Positions 1-8,112 of a stretch of DNA of 64,000 nucleotides are shown piece after piece. The position numbers and the translations under genes were made by a program. The notes beneath the pieces were generated by a model. The model saw only the letters and a list, made by a program, of their open reading frames with translations, was not told the DNA's origin and did no database searches. Source of the DNA: Branchiibius sp. NY16-3462-2 (GTDB taxonomy: Bacteria; Actinomycetota; Actinomycetes; Actinomycetales; Dermatophilaceae); NCBI RefSeq assembly GCF_001594145.1, contig NZ_LVCF01000025.1:124001-188000 (forward strand), given 5' to 3'. Every line of letters starts with the position of its first letter. The first letter of the stretch is position 1.

Positions 1-901
1 GCGAGAGGTGGTCGGCCACCTCGTCCAGGAAGTCCATCCCGCCGTTGACCAACTCGACCTCGAGCTCGTGCCAGTCGCTGTCCAACTGGTCATCGAGCAG
101 GTTGTGCGTGCTGACGTGGTCATCGCACAGGCAGGCCAGGTGCACGTCACCGGCCAGCAGATCCCGCTCGACCCGGTGGGTGCGCACCTCGCAGACCGGC
201 ACCAGCGAGGCGGAGCCGATCAACTGGCGCACCTGGTCGCGGAACTGCACGGGCGGTGCGTCGTCGGCACCGAAGGGCATCCACTCCTCCATCCGGGCAT
301 CCCCCGAGCGGGGCAGCTTCAGATGCCAGCCCTCATCGGGGCCGCCCTCCCGGCGGCGCAAGGTGACCCCGTGCGAGGCCAGGTCGAGAGCCGCCGTGTC
401 GTAATAGGTGGCCTGCAGCAGGTAGCGCCGCTCGTTGCTCACCTGACCCACCCGGGGCCATTCGCCGGGCTCGGGCACCAGCCCGTCGTCGGCGAGGGTG
501 AACTTGCGCTCGATCTCCAGGTGCAGGGCCGGGGCCGTGTGGGCCTCCCCCGGTTCCAGGAGAGCGCCGGCCAGCCACTCGGCGTACGCCGAACTGACCT
601 GGGTGATCGGGCTCGCCACGATCTCGGGCACGTCATAGGAGTGCAATTCGGTGACGCGGGCGGCCAGTTGCTCGAAGAGGTCGGCCCGGGAGGTGACCAG
701 CGCGACGGCCTCGCTCGCGACCTCGACCTTGCCCTGCCAGCGGTAGGTGGACTGCACACCGGGGGTGACCTGCACGCAGGCGGCGAGACGCTCGGCGACC
801 AGCTCGGCGGCCAACTGCTCGGCCTCCTGCAGGTTGGGACACGCGATCCGCACCTGGATGAAGGGGGTGGACTCGTCGTACTGCTGGCTCACATTTCCCA
901 T
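1..901 (-). CDS. CutA1-CYTH domain fusion protein (3' end outside window)
   Basis: The minus-strand frame is open from an ATG at 901 (or 904) to the window edge, about 300 codons without a stop. Residues ~12-112 match CutA1, the divalent-cation-tolerance trimer: ACVQVTPGVQSTYRWQGK, then LHSYDVPEIVASPI. Residues ~127-300 look like a CYTH domain, the tunnel-fold triphosphatase/adenylate cyclase superfamily: the signature EIERK at residues 129-133, then TYYDT, VTLRRREG and WHLKLPR. CYTH proteins hydrolyse or bind triphosphates with divalent metal. Both halves are read directly from the translation; the joint function is unknown to me. The protein may continue into a CHAD domain, which often follows CYTH, but that part is outside the window. 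The gene is transcribed divergently from fadE5. The start is uncertain because no clear ribosome binding site precedes it. Confidence 0.8.
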   Translation of the reverse strand, partial: MGNVSQQYDESTPFIQVRIACPNLQEAEQLAAELVAERLAACVQVTPGVQSTYRWQGKVEVASEAVALVTSRADLFEQLAARVTELHSYDVPEIVASPITQVSSAYAEWLAGALLEPGEAHTAPALHLEIERKFTLADDGLVPEPGEWPRVGQVSNERRYLLQATYYDTAALDLASHGVTLRRREGGPDEGWHLKLPRSGDARMEEWMPFGADDAPPVQFRDQVRQLIGSASLVPVCEVRTHRVERDLLAGDVHLACLCDDHVSTHNLLDDQLDSDWHELEVELVNGGMDFLDEVADHLS

Positions 902-962
902 CATCCCCGATGCGACATGGATCACGGCCGCAGCGCGGCGGAAACCACCTGCGCCGTCCGGC

Positions 963-1006
963 TTGCGGACATTACTCGCGAGTAGGAGAATAGATACTGG
1001 CCAGTA
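963..1006 (+). promoter_or_regulatory. fadE5 promoter region with two palindromic operators
   Basis: Two perfect 12-bp palindromes lie upstream of fadE5: TACTCGCGAGTA at 973-984 and TACTGGCCAGTA at 995-1006. They share the form TACTSGCSAGTA and their centres are 22 bp apart, two helical turns. A possible promoter is TTGCGG (963-968), a 17-nt spacer and GAGAAT (986-991), so one palindrome would lie between the boxes and the other over the transcription start. This is typical of TetR-family repression of fatty-acid genes, but no adjacent TetR gene is present. The promoter assignment is inference; the palindromes are exact. Confidence 0.6.
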
Positions 1007-1028
1007 ACATCGCCTTCCGAGGAGCCCC

Positions 1029-2882
1029 ATGTCCCACTACAAGTCCAACCTGCGCGATATCGAGTTCAACCTGTTTGAACTCCTTGGCCGGGACGAGGTC
1101 CTCGGCAACGGGCCGTACGCCGACGTCGACGCCGCCACCGCCCGCGAGATGCTCGCGCAGCTGGTGACGCTGGCCGAGAACGACATCGCTGCGAGCCTCC
1201 TCGACTCCGACCGCAATCCCCCGGTCTACGACCCCGAGTCCAAGACGGTGACGATCACCCCGTCGTTCAAGAAGTCCTACGAGGCGTTCATCGACTCCGG
1301 GTTCTGGGCGATGGACCTGCCCGAGGAGCTCGACGGCACGGTCACCCCGCCGTCGCTGCAGTGGGCCAAGAACGAACTGCTGCTCGGCGCCAACCCGGCG
1401 CTGGCCATGTACGCCGCTTCGTACGCGTTCGCCAAGCTGCTGTACATCCTGGGCAACGAGGACCAGAAGAAGATCGCCAAGCTGATGGTCGAGCGTGGCT
1501 GGGGCGCCACGATGGTGCTCACCGAGCCGGACGCCGGCTCCGACGTGGGCAACGGGCGCACCAAGGCGACGCAGAACGCCGACGGCACCTGGAACATCAC
1601 CGGCGTGAAGCGGTTCATCACCTCGGGCGAGAACGACATGGTCGAGAACATCATCCACTTCGTGCTGGCCCGCCCCGAGGGCGCTGCGCCGGGCACCAAG
1701 GGCCTGTCGCTGTTCATCGTGCCGAAGTTCAACATCGACCTCGAAACCGGTGAGCTGACCGGTCGCAACGGTGCCTGGGTCACCAACGTCGAGCACAAGA
1801 TGGGCCTGAAGGTCTCCACCACCTGCGAGATCACCTTCGGTGACAAGGAACCGGCGGTCGGCACCCTCTTCGGCGACGTTCACGACGGCATCGCGCAGAT
1901 GTTCCGCGTGATCGAGAACGCCCGGATGCTGGTGGGCACCAAGGCGATCGCCACCTTGTCGACCGGGTACCTGAACGCGCTGGAGTACGCCAAGGTGCGC
2001 GTCCAGGGTGCCGACATGACCAACCCGGCCAAGGATGCGCCGCGCGTCACGATCACCCACCACCCCGACGTACGTCGCTCGTTGATGTTGCAGAAGTCCT
2101 ACGCCGAGGGCCTGCGCGCGCTGGTGCTCTACACCGCCAGCCAGCAGGACATCGTGGACGCCGAGTTCATCGCGACCGGCAAGGAGCACCCGGCTGACGG
2201 GACCCCCGCCGCACTGGCCGCCCGCCTCAACGATCTGCTGCTGCCGATCGTGAAGGGTGTCGGTTCCGAGCGCGCCTGGGTGCTGCTGGGCACCGAGTCC
2301 CTGCAGACGTTCGGTGGCTCGGGCTTCCTGCAGGACTACCCGATCGAGCAGTACGTCCGAGACGCCAAGATCGACACCCTTTACGAGGGCACCACCGCGA
2401 TCCAGGCCCAGGACTTCTTCTTCCGCAAGATTCTCAAGGACCAGTTCGTCGCACTGGGCGCACTGGCCGAGCAGATCCTGCAGACCGTGAAGGGCGGCGC
2501 CGGTGACGACAAGTTCACCACGGAGCGCGGCCTGCTGGGCAAGGCCATGGAGGACGTCCAGGGCATCATCGAGAACCTCGGGATGACCGCGATGGGCGCC
2601 TACTCCGAAGGCGGCGATCCGAAGGCGATCTACAAGGTCGGCCTGAACACCTCGCGTCTGTTGCTGGCGGCCGGTGACCTGGTCATCGGGTGGCTGCTGC
2701 TGCGCCAGGCCGAGATCGCCCAGGACCACCTGGACGCGGGTTCGACCGACCCGTTCTACGTCGGCAAGGTGCAGGCCGCGAAGTTCTTCACCTCGCAGGT
2801 GCTGCCGCGGCTGACCACCGAGCGCGCCATCGTCGAGGCGACGGACCTGTCGCTGATGGAACTGCCGGAAGACGCCTTCTGA
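1029..2882 (+). CDS. fadE5: acyl-CoA dehydrogenase, FadE5-type
   Basis: A 617-residue flavoprotein that oxidises acyl-CoA to trans-2-enoyl-CoA in beta-oxidation. Length and the opening MSHYKSNLRDIEFNLFELLG match mycobacterial FadE5, a long (~610 aa) acyl-CoA dehydrogenase. The FAD/substrate motif LTEPDAGSDVG and the block WNITGVKRFITSGEND are clear. The catalytic base is predicted to be Glu453 in TLYEGTTAIQ. The extra C-terminal domain of about 130 residues is typical of the long family. The start is set by the conserved N-terminus and by GGAG about 5 nt upstream. The gene stands alone, with a twin operator in front and a strong hairpin behind, so it is probably monocistronic and repressed when fatty acids are absent (inference). 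Confidence 0.93.
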   Translation: MSHYKSNLRDIEFNLFELLGRDEVLGNGPYADVDAATAREMLAQLVTLAENDIAASLLDSDRNPPVYDPESKTVTITPSFKKSYEAFIDSGFWAMDLPEELDGTVTPPSLQWAKNELLLGANPALAMYAASYAFAKLLYILGNEDQKKIAKLMVERGWGATMVLTEPDAGSDVGNGRTKATQNADGTWNITGVKRFITSGENDMVENIIHFVLARPEGAAPGTKGLSLFIVPKFNIDLETGELTGRNGAWVTNVEHKMGLKVSTTCEITFGDKEPAVGTLFGDVHDGIAQMFRVIENARMLVGTKAIATLSTGYLNALEYAKVRVQGADMTNPAKDAPRVTITHHPDVRRSLMLQKSYAEGLRALVLYTASQQDIVDAEFIATGKEHPADGTPAALAARLNDLLLPIVKGVGSERAWVLLGTESLQTFGGSGFLQDYPIEQYVRDAKIDTLYEGTTAIQAQDFFFRKILKDQFVALGALAEQILQTVKGGAGDDKFTTERGLLGKAMEDVQGIIENLGMTAMGAYSEGGDPKAIYKVGLNTSRLLLAAGDLVIGWLLLRQAEIAQDHLDAGSTDPFYVGKVQAAKFFTSQVLPRLTTERAIVEATDLSLMELPEDAF

Positions 2883-2909
2883 TCGGGCCGTACCCACTCG
2901 GTTGACCGG

Positions 2910-2949
2910 ACAATCTCGGTCGTCTGCTGCGGCAGGCGACCGAGATTGT
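2910..2949. terminator. long perfect stem-loop after fadE5
   Basis: Perfect 13-bp arms (2910-2922 and 2937-2949) continue through a T-G pair and CTGC/GCAG to a four-base loop TGCG (2928-2931), giving about 18 paired bases. Only a short TTT follows. It lies between the fadE5 stop and the next start, so it probably ends fadE5 transcription. Confidence 0.7.
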
Positions 2950-2988
2950 GCGTTTACCGGGTGTCCGGCAGGTGGGCAGGATGGGCCT

Positions 2989-3618
2989 ATGACCTGGTCC
3001 CTGGCCCTCGACCTGCTCGGCGTCTTCTGTTTCGCGATCTCCGGGAGCCTGCTGGCGGTCACCCGCGGCTACGACATCGTGGGATCGGTCGTACTGGGAT
3101 CGCTCACCGGACTCGGCGGCGGCGTGCTGCGCGACCTGGTCTTGCGCGTCACTCCGACGGCGTTCGAACGACCGGCCTACGTGGTCCCGCCGTTGGTTGC
3201 TGCGGCGCTGGTGTTCTTCCTCGCCCCGGAGGTGCAGCGGTTCCCCCGGACCCTGCTGACGTTCGACGCAGCCGGGCTCGGCCTTTTCTGTACCGCGGGC
3301 ACCATCAAGGCGTTGCAGTTCGGGATGAACCCCGTGGCGGCAACCCTGCTCGGGTTCACGACCGCCATCGGCGGCGGCCTGCTGCGCGACGTGTGCGCCA
3401 ACCGCAACCCGAAACTGTTCGACCCCCGCGACATCTACGCGCTCCCGGCTCTCTTCGGCGCGGCGGCCATGACCGCGCTATGGCACTGGAACGGGGCCAG
3501 CGTCCTGGCCCAGGCTGCGGTGGCACTCGCGGTCTTCACCATCCGTGTGCTGTCGTTGCACTTCCACTGGCGCGTACCGCTGGCAGCCGGAGAACGGACG
3601 CGACCCGCATCGACCTGA
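2989..3618 (+). CDS. TRIC/UPF0126 family membrane protein
   Basis: A 209-residue integral membrane protein with about seven hydrophobic segments. The sequence has the two-fold repeat of the UPF0126/YicG family, now assigned to trimeric intracellular cation channels: GSLTGLGGGVLRDLVLR in the first half and GFTTAIGGGLLRDVCANR in the second. Glycine-rich GGGxLRD motifs line the pore in this family, and the expected substrate is K+ or another monovalent cation (family knowledge). The ATG at 2989 is chosen because it starts directly before the first membrane helix; CAGGAT lies 6 nt upstream, so the mRNA may be leaderless. The frame is open further upstream, but that stretch runs through the terminator hairpin. 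Confidence 0.85.
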   Translation: MTWSLALDLLGVFCFAISGSLLAVTRGYDIVGSVVLGSLTGLGGGVLRDLVLRVTPTAFERPAYVVPPLVAAALVFFLAPEVQRFPRTLLTFDAAGLGLFCTAGTIKALQFGMNPVAATLLGFTTAIGGGLLRDVCANRNPKLFDPRDIYALPALFGAAAMTALWHWNGASVLAQAAVALAVFTIRVLSLHFHWRVPLAAGERTRPAST

Positions 3619-3640
3619 GTGCGGTCCTACTCTTTTCCGC

Positions 3641-4258
3641 GTGGGATACCCGTCGTTCGTGCTCTTCGCGCTGCTCATCGCCGTCGCTCCGGGACCGGAC
3701 AGTCTGCTGACGTTGCGCTCCAGCGTGGTGGGCGGCCGGCAGCGCGGCCTGTGGACAATGCTCGGGATCACCGCGGCCGGGTTGACCCAGGGCATCCTGG
3801 CGGCCACCGGCCTCGGAGCCGTGATCGCGCACGCCGAGCCGGTCTTCGAGACGATCCGCTGGGCCGGTGTGGCCTACCTGGCATGGCTGGCCTTCGGCGC
3901 GCTGCGAGCCGCGTTGACCGGCGGCGGCGCGGGCTGGGACCTGAGCGCAGGCGCCACGCGGGTCACTCGCCTGCGCTCGGTGCGGTCCGGCTACTTGTGC
4001 AACATCACCAACCCCAAGGTGCTGGCGTTCAACCTCGCGGTCCTGCCCCAGTTCGTCAGCTCCAGCGCCTCGTTGCCGACGTTGTTGCTGTACGCCGTGA
4101 CCCTCACCGTGGTCGGCGCGGTCGTGCTGCTCGTGATCGTCTGGGCTGGCGGCCTCGCGGCGAATGCCATCCAGCGCAGGCGGTTCCGGCGTTCGGTCGA
4201 TGGGGCCACCGGTGCGATCATGCTGGGCTTCGCGGGCCTGCTGGCCAGCGAACACTGA
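3641..4258 (+). CDS. LysE/RhtB family amino-acid exporter
   Basis: A 205-residue protein with six predicted membrane helices. The N-terminal motif VAPGPDSLLTLRSSVVGGRQRG is the LysE/RhtB signature (APGP followed by a glycine-rich loop), and NITNPKVLAFNL is the second conserved block. The family exports amino acids or related small molecules; the substrate cannot be told from sequence. The GTG start at 3641 gives the usual N-terminus YPSFVLFALLIAVAPGPD. The stop lies 3 nt from the stop of the convergent amidohydrolase gene. Confidence 0.83.
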   Translation: MGYPSFVLFALLIAVAPGPDSLLTLRSSVVGGRQRGLWTMLGITAAGLTQGILAATGLGAVIAHAEPVFETIRWAGVAYLAWLAFGALRAALTGGGAGWDLSAGATRVTRLRSVRSGYLCNITNPKVLAFNLAVLPQFVSSSASLPTLLLYAVTLTVVGAVVLLVIVWAGGLAANAIQRRRFRRSVDGATGAIMLGFAGLLASEH

Positions 4259-4261
4259 TCC

Positions 4262-5872
4262 TCAACCGCCGTACACCCATCGGCCCGCTGCCATGGTCTG
4301 CGTGACCGTGGCGTCCGCCGGGCGCACACCCGCGTCAAAGATGTTGGCATCCAGCACGGCCAGGTCTGCACGTTGACCGACAGCGAGGTAGCCACCCTCC
4401 GCATCGTGATTGACGTACGCCGATCCGGCCGTAAACGCCGAGAGTGCCGTCCGCAGGGATAGCCCCTCGTGCTGTAAGAACGGTTTCTCGTCACGCCTCG
4501 CGGGGTCCACGCGATAGACCGCAACTTCGATCTGCTGCAACGGATCTGCAGTGGTCACGCCCCAGTCCGAGCCCATCGCCAGCACCGCCCCGCTGGCGGC
4601 GATCGTCGCAAACGGATACATCTGCGCAGACCGTTCCTCGCCCAGCACCGGGAAGTTGAGGTCGCGCATCTGCGGCTCATTCTGCGCCCAGTAGGTCTGC
4701 AGGTTGACCACCACATCCAGCGCCCGGAAGCGAGGCAGATCCTGCGGGTTGACGACCTGTAGGTGCGCGATGTGATGGCGCAGGTCGTTGCTGCCGTTGG
4801 CCATTCGCGCCGCTTCGACGGCGTCGAGGGCGGAGCGGACCGCGGCGTCACCGATCGCGTGCTGGTGGACCTGGAAACCCAGCCCGTCCAGGCGGGTGAC
4901 AGCCTGCGCGAGGGCCTGGGACTCGACGTACGTCAATCCGTTCGGATGCTCGCCCAGGTCGTGGCGGCAGTAGGGCTCCAACATGGCGGCGGTGCCGTTC
5001 TCGACGATGCCGTCGACCATGATCTTGACCGAGGTGGCGTGGAAGTTGCCGGTCACGCGACGGCGGTCGATCAGCGAGTCGATCTGCTCAAGACCGCTGT
5101 GCCGGTCCCACCACAGCGCACCGACGACTCGCGCTGTGAGTTTGTCTGTGCCAGCGAGGCATTCGTAAGCGTCCTGGGTCGCCGGGGTGACCCAGGCATC
5201 CTGCCAACCGGTGATGCCGAGTGAATGCAGATGGGCCTGGGCGGCCAGAATGTGTGCTGCCCAGTCACGGGTGGTCGGGGCAGGGACGACATCGGACTCG
5301 AAGGAGTACGCCGCGCCCTCCTGCAGCATGCCGGTCGGCTCGCCCGTGGCGGGGTCGCGTTCGTAACGGCCGTCAGCGGGATCTGGTGACGCAGCGTCAA
5401 TTCCCGCTCGTCGCAGCGCCTCGGAATTGACCCACGCGCCGTGAACATCCTTGTTGAACAGGAAAATTGGCCGATCGGGCACAACGGCGTCGAGGTCTTC
5501 CTTGCGGGGTTGGCCGCCGGGGAAGGACTCCAGAGCCCAGCCGCCGCCGACAATCCAGTCCCGCTCGGGGTGGGCATCGGCGTACGCGCGGATGATCTCC
5601 AAGTAGGCCGGCAGGCCGGCCGCCTCGGACAGGTCGACGTTGTCCAGATTGCGGCCCGCGAAGGGCGGATGCACGTGGGCATCCTGGAAGCCAGGGACCA
5701 CCAAACCCTCTGGGAACAGAATCTTCTCGGTACGCGCCTGCGTGACCTCGGCACACGCCTCACGACCCATGGCGATGACGTGTCCGTCACGAACGGCAAT
5801 CGCGTCGGTCCATGACCCGGCCGGATCGCCGGTCCAGATCGTTCCGGTCAGGATCAGATCGGCGGCGCTCAC
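4262..5872 (-). CDS. YtcJ-like amidohydrolase (amidohydrolase family 3)
   Basis: A metal-dependent hydrolase of 536 residues in the amidohydrolase superfamily. The metal site is visible: VVPGFQDAHVHPPFAG carries the HxH pair, HQHAIGDAA gives a later His, and MGSDWGVTTADP supplies the conserved Asp. The N-terminal ADLILTGTIWTGDPAG and the C-terminal strand pair (QRADLAVLDANIF) form the usual composite beta-sandwich domain. The family includes N-substituted formamide deformylases and uncharacterised enzymes, so the substrate is open. The GTG start at 5872 overlaps the upstream stop codon by 4 nt (GTGA), implying translational coupling to the chagasin-like gene. No signal peptide is seen. Confidence 0.88.
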   Translation of the reverse strand: MSAADLILTGTIWTGDPAGSWTDAIAVRDGHVIAMGREACAEVTQARTEKILFPEGLVVPGFQDAHVHPPFAGRNLDNVDLSEAAGLPAYLEIIRAYADAHPERDWIVGGGWALESFPGGQPRKEDLDAVVPDRPIFLFNKDVHGAWVNSEALRRAGIDAASPDPADGRYERDPATGEPTGMLQEGAAYSFESDVVPAPTTRDWAAHILAAQAHLHSLGITGWQDAWVTPATQDAYECLAGTDKLTARVVGALWWDRHSGLEQIDSLIDRRRVTGNFHATSVKIMVDGIVENGTAAMLEPYCRHDLGEHPNGLTYVESQALAQAVTRLDGLGFQVHQHAIGDAAVRSALDAVEAARMANGSNDLRHHIAHLQVVNPQDLPRFRALDVVVNLQTYWAQNEPQMRDLNFPVLGEERSAQMYPFATIAASGAVLAMGSDWGVTTADPLQQIEVAVYRVDPARRDEKPFLQHEGLSLRTALSAFTAGSAYVNHDAEGGYLAVGQRADLAVLDANIFDAGVRPADATVTQTMAAGRWVYGG

Positions 5873-6195
5873 GCGGTGTCGTCTGCCGAGGGTCGGATGG
5901 ACAGCGTGATCACGACGCGGCGCTCTGGTGCGTCCTCCCACGGGCGCCCGAACTCGCCGTACACCTCGTAATCACCCGGGTCGTCCACCAGCAGTTGCGG
6001 CAGCGAGCCGTCCGGCGCGCCCGGCATCATCTCGGCCGGCGGATCCGGCAGGTCGGGGAGGCGGTTGACCCCGTCCGGCAGGGTCCACTCCCAGACATAG
6101 CCCGTCGCCGGGCCTTTCGGAAACGGCAGAGTGACCGGCTCACCGGCCGTGCCCTCGATGGTCAGTCTTGTGGGTGCTCCGCTCGCATCAGTCAC
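5869..6195 (-). CDS. chagasin-like (inhibitor I42 family) protein
   Basis: A small 108-residue protein without signal peptide. LPFPKGPATGYVWEWTLPDGV resembles the NPTTGYxW loop of chagasin inhibitors, and FGRPWEDAPERRVVITLSI resembles their conserved RPWE segment before the last strand. Members of this family insert these loops into the active site of papain-like cysteine peptidases. The match rests on two loop motifs only, and the Asn of the NPTTG loop is replaced. GTG at 6195 is the start, with AGGA 8 nt upstream. It is the first gene of a pair with the amidohydrolase and is divergent from the peptidase-G1-like operon. Confidence 0.6.
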   Translation of the reverse strand: MTDASGAPTRLTIEGTAGEPVTLPFPKGPATGYVWEWTLPDGVNRLPDLPDPPAEMMPGAPDGSLPQLLVDDPGDYEVYGEFGRPWEDAPERRVVITLSIRPSADDTA

Positions 6196-6344
6196 ATCGC
6201 CATCCTGCCCTTCGCAGCCGCGCAGGCGGCACGTTTGACCCAAGCCGCCCAGAGCTGCCCATCTGTGCGCGTATCTCACCGAGGGCGCCACCCCTCCTGA
6301 TTTCCGTACGGCGCCACGCGGCGCCGTGGGAAGAAGGCACCACG

Positions 6345-7583
6345 ATGACCAACCAAGTCCGTACCCCCGCGGGCCCAGCCGATCCACGCAATGTCCACCA
6401 GGTCGACCCCGGTCAGGGTGTTGTCGACGACGACGGTCTGCAGGTGGTCGACGAACACGTCCTCACCCCGGGCGGCTGGAAACACCGGTCGCTGGTCCAC
6501 GAGGTGCCGCCCGGGATGCGCGTGGAGCATCATCGCGGCAGACTCCGACTGGTCGACGAGGACGGTCAGCACGAAATCGATTGCGGCGCCGAGCCGGTGC
6601 ATCCCCCTGGTCGACCGCTGCAGCCGCGAGCGTCGAGTGAGAGCCTGCGGACACGGGCCGAGTTGTTGTCCCGTCGCAGTGCTGCCAGCAAGAAGGCGGT
6701 GCCGGCTCTGGGCGAAGGGTGGATCACCTACGCCTCGTGGACCAACGACACGGGTACGCCGGTGTCCCGGTTCTCGACCACCTGGACTGTGCCCCCGGCT
6801 CCCCGCACGGATCACGGCCAGACCATCTTCTTGTTCAACGGGATTCAGAACTCCACGATGATCTACCAGCCGGTGCTGCAGTGGGGCCCGTCCGCCGCTG
6901 GTGGCGGCTCGAAGTGGTCGGTCGCCAGTTGGTACGCCGACGGACAGACCGGCCAGAGCTTCCATTCGACCCTGGTCGACGTGAACGTCGGTGATGTCCT
7001 CACCGGCGTGATGGTCCGTGGCCGCAAGCGAGCGAACGGTTACAGCTACGGATGCTCCTTCACCGGTATTGCCAACACCAATCTGCCGGTCTTCAACATC
7101 CAGGAACTGACCTGGTGCATCGAGACTCTCGAGGTGTACGGCGCCCAGAGCGAATCGGACTATCCCGACGTCGCGATGACCGGGATGCGCAACATCGAAC
7201 TTCGTTGTGGCAGCGCGGCACCGGACTTCCTGTGGACCGTGAACAATGCAGTGACCGACATCGGACAGCACTGCGTCGTCGTCAACGAGAAGGTGACGGG
7301 CGCCGGCGAGGTCGACCTGTGGTACCGACCCAGTTCGTGGTGGCTGTCCGGCTTCGGAGCCATTGCGTCCGGTGCCTCCCAGGACTGGTGGTTCACCTTC
7401 GGCGGGACCGGGGACGCCGGACCGCAACTGATCCAGGCCGAACCGGTCGAGCCCTCAGGTCAACTGACCACCATCTCCAGCGCCGAGAGCCTCGACAGCA
7501 ACGGCTACCTGACCTATCACGCAACGGTCCGCAACGACGGCCCCGACGCCGTCCACTTCCAGTGGCGCGGCGGCGGACGCTGA
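6345..7583 (+). CDS. peptidase G1 (eqolisin)-like protein with C-terminal repeat domain
   Basis: A 412-residue protein that I do not recognise by name. The N-terminal ~120 residues are charged and probably flexible. Residues ~124-325 look like a beta-sandwich: the order TTWTVPP, FNGIQNSTMIYQPVLQWG, WSVASWYADG, VNVGDVLTG and CIETLEVY parallels eqolisins (peptidase family G1), where the Gln of an LQxG motif and a later Glu form the catalytic dyad. Here these would be Gln179 and Glu260 or Glu263. That mapping is inference. Residues ~332-412 form a separate domain repeated as the next gene. Unlike secreted eqolisins there is no signal peptide. AGAAGG lies about 8 nt before the ATG. It is the first gene of a three-gene operon. 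Confidence 0.75.
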   Translation: MTNQVRTPAGPADPRNVHQVDPGQGVVDDDGLQVVDEHVLTPGGWKHRSLVHEVPPGMRVEHHRGRLRLVDEDGQHEIDCGAEPVHPPGRPLQPRASSESLRTRAELLSRRSAASKKAVPALGEGWITYASWTNDTGTPVSRFSTTWTVPPAPRTDHGQTIFLFNGIQNSTMIYQPVLQWGPSAAGGGSKWSVASWYADGQTGQSFHSTLVDVNVGDVLTGVMVRGRKRANGYSYGCSFTGIANTNLPVFNIQELTWCIETLEVYGAQSESDYPDVAMTGMRNIELRCGSAAPDFLWTVNNAVTDIGQHCVVVNEKVTGAGEVDLWYRPSSWWLSGFGAIASGASQDWWFTFGGTGDAGPQLIQAEPVEPSGQLTTISSAESLDSNGYLTYHATVRNDGPDAVHFQWRGGGR

Positions 7584-7616
7584 GTCGCGAATACCCATCA
7601 CAGAAGGAGCAAGACC

Positions 7617-7865
7617 ATGTCATGGACTGTCTCAGGCGGCACGATCGCACCCGGAGCCTCGTTGGGGTGGTGGTTCTCATGGGGCGGCAACGGTGACGTC
7701 GGGCCGCAACTCATCCAAGCTGAACCCCTCGGCGCTTCCGGCGAACTCACCACCGTGGACGTTGCCGAAGGGCTCGACGCGAACGGCCACCTGACCTACT
7801 ACGCAACCGTCCGCAACGACGGCAGCCAGTCGGTCGCCTTCCAATGGCGCGGCGGCGGCTTCTGA
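7617..7865 (+). CDS. stand-alone copy of the upstream C-terminal domain
   Basis: An 82-residue protein that aligns along its whole length with the last ~80 residues of the preceding gene. Shared blocks include GPQLIQAEP, LTYxATVRNDG and FQWRGGG, with well over half of the positions identical by eye. The tryptophan-rich start (GASLGWWFSWGGNGDVG) suggests a small beta-sandwich binding module, but this is not a family I can name. The gene follows 33 nt after its neighbour and has its own strong ribosome binding site (AAGGAG), so it is expressed as a free protein. It probably arose by duplication of the terminal domain. Confidence 0.75.
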   Translation: MSWTVSGGTIAPGASLGWWFSWGGNGDVGPQLIQAEPLGASGELTTVDVAEGLDANGHLTYYATVRNDGSQSVAFQWRGGGF

Positions 7866-7907
7866 GCCGCGGCGCCCCTGCTCATCACCATCCCAAGGAG
7901 AACTGTC

Positions 7908-8111
7908 ATGCCCAAGATCCAGATCCTGATCGACGCCCAGGGTGCCGTGCTCGGCACCGCCACGAACGGTCCGGCCACCGACGGCGGACCTCAGGCCCAG
8001 CTCGTTGCGGCCGACGGCCAGCGGATCGTTGAGACCAACCTGACCGATGCTCAGGCCCGCCTCGACGCCCCCGCTCTGCTCAAGGTGCTCAGTTCCAAGC
8101 ACCTGTCCTGA
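7908..8111 (+). CDS. small hypothetical protein, third gene of the G1-like operon
   Basis: A 67-residue protein with no recognised family. The first half reads as a beta-hairpin (KIQILIDAQGAVLGTATNGP) and the second as an amphipathic helix (TDAQARLDAPALLKVLSSKHL). It lies 42 nt after the preceding gene and has AAGGAG at a good distance from the ATG, so it belongs to the same operon. Its stop is one base from the stop of the convergent NHL-repeat gene, leaving no room for a terminator. Expression looks secure; function is unknown. Confidence 0.65.
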   Translation: MPKIQILIDAQGAVLGTATNGPATDGGPQAQLVAADGQRIVETNLTDAQARLDAPALLKVLSSKHLS

Positions 8112-8112
8112 C

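Noticed and set aside
972..3062. A 696-codon open frame opposite fadE5
   Set aside because: It is an antisense shadow of a strongly conserved enzyme, rich in Gly/Arg/Val/His with no domain pattern; long antisense frames are expected at this GC content.
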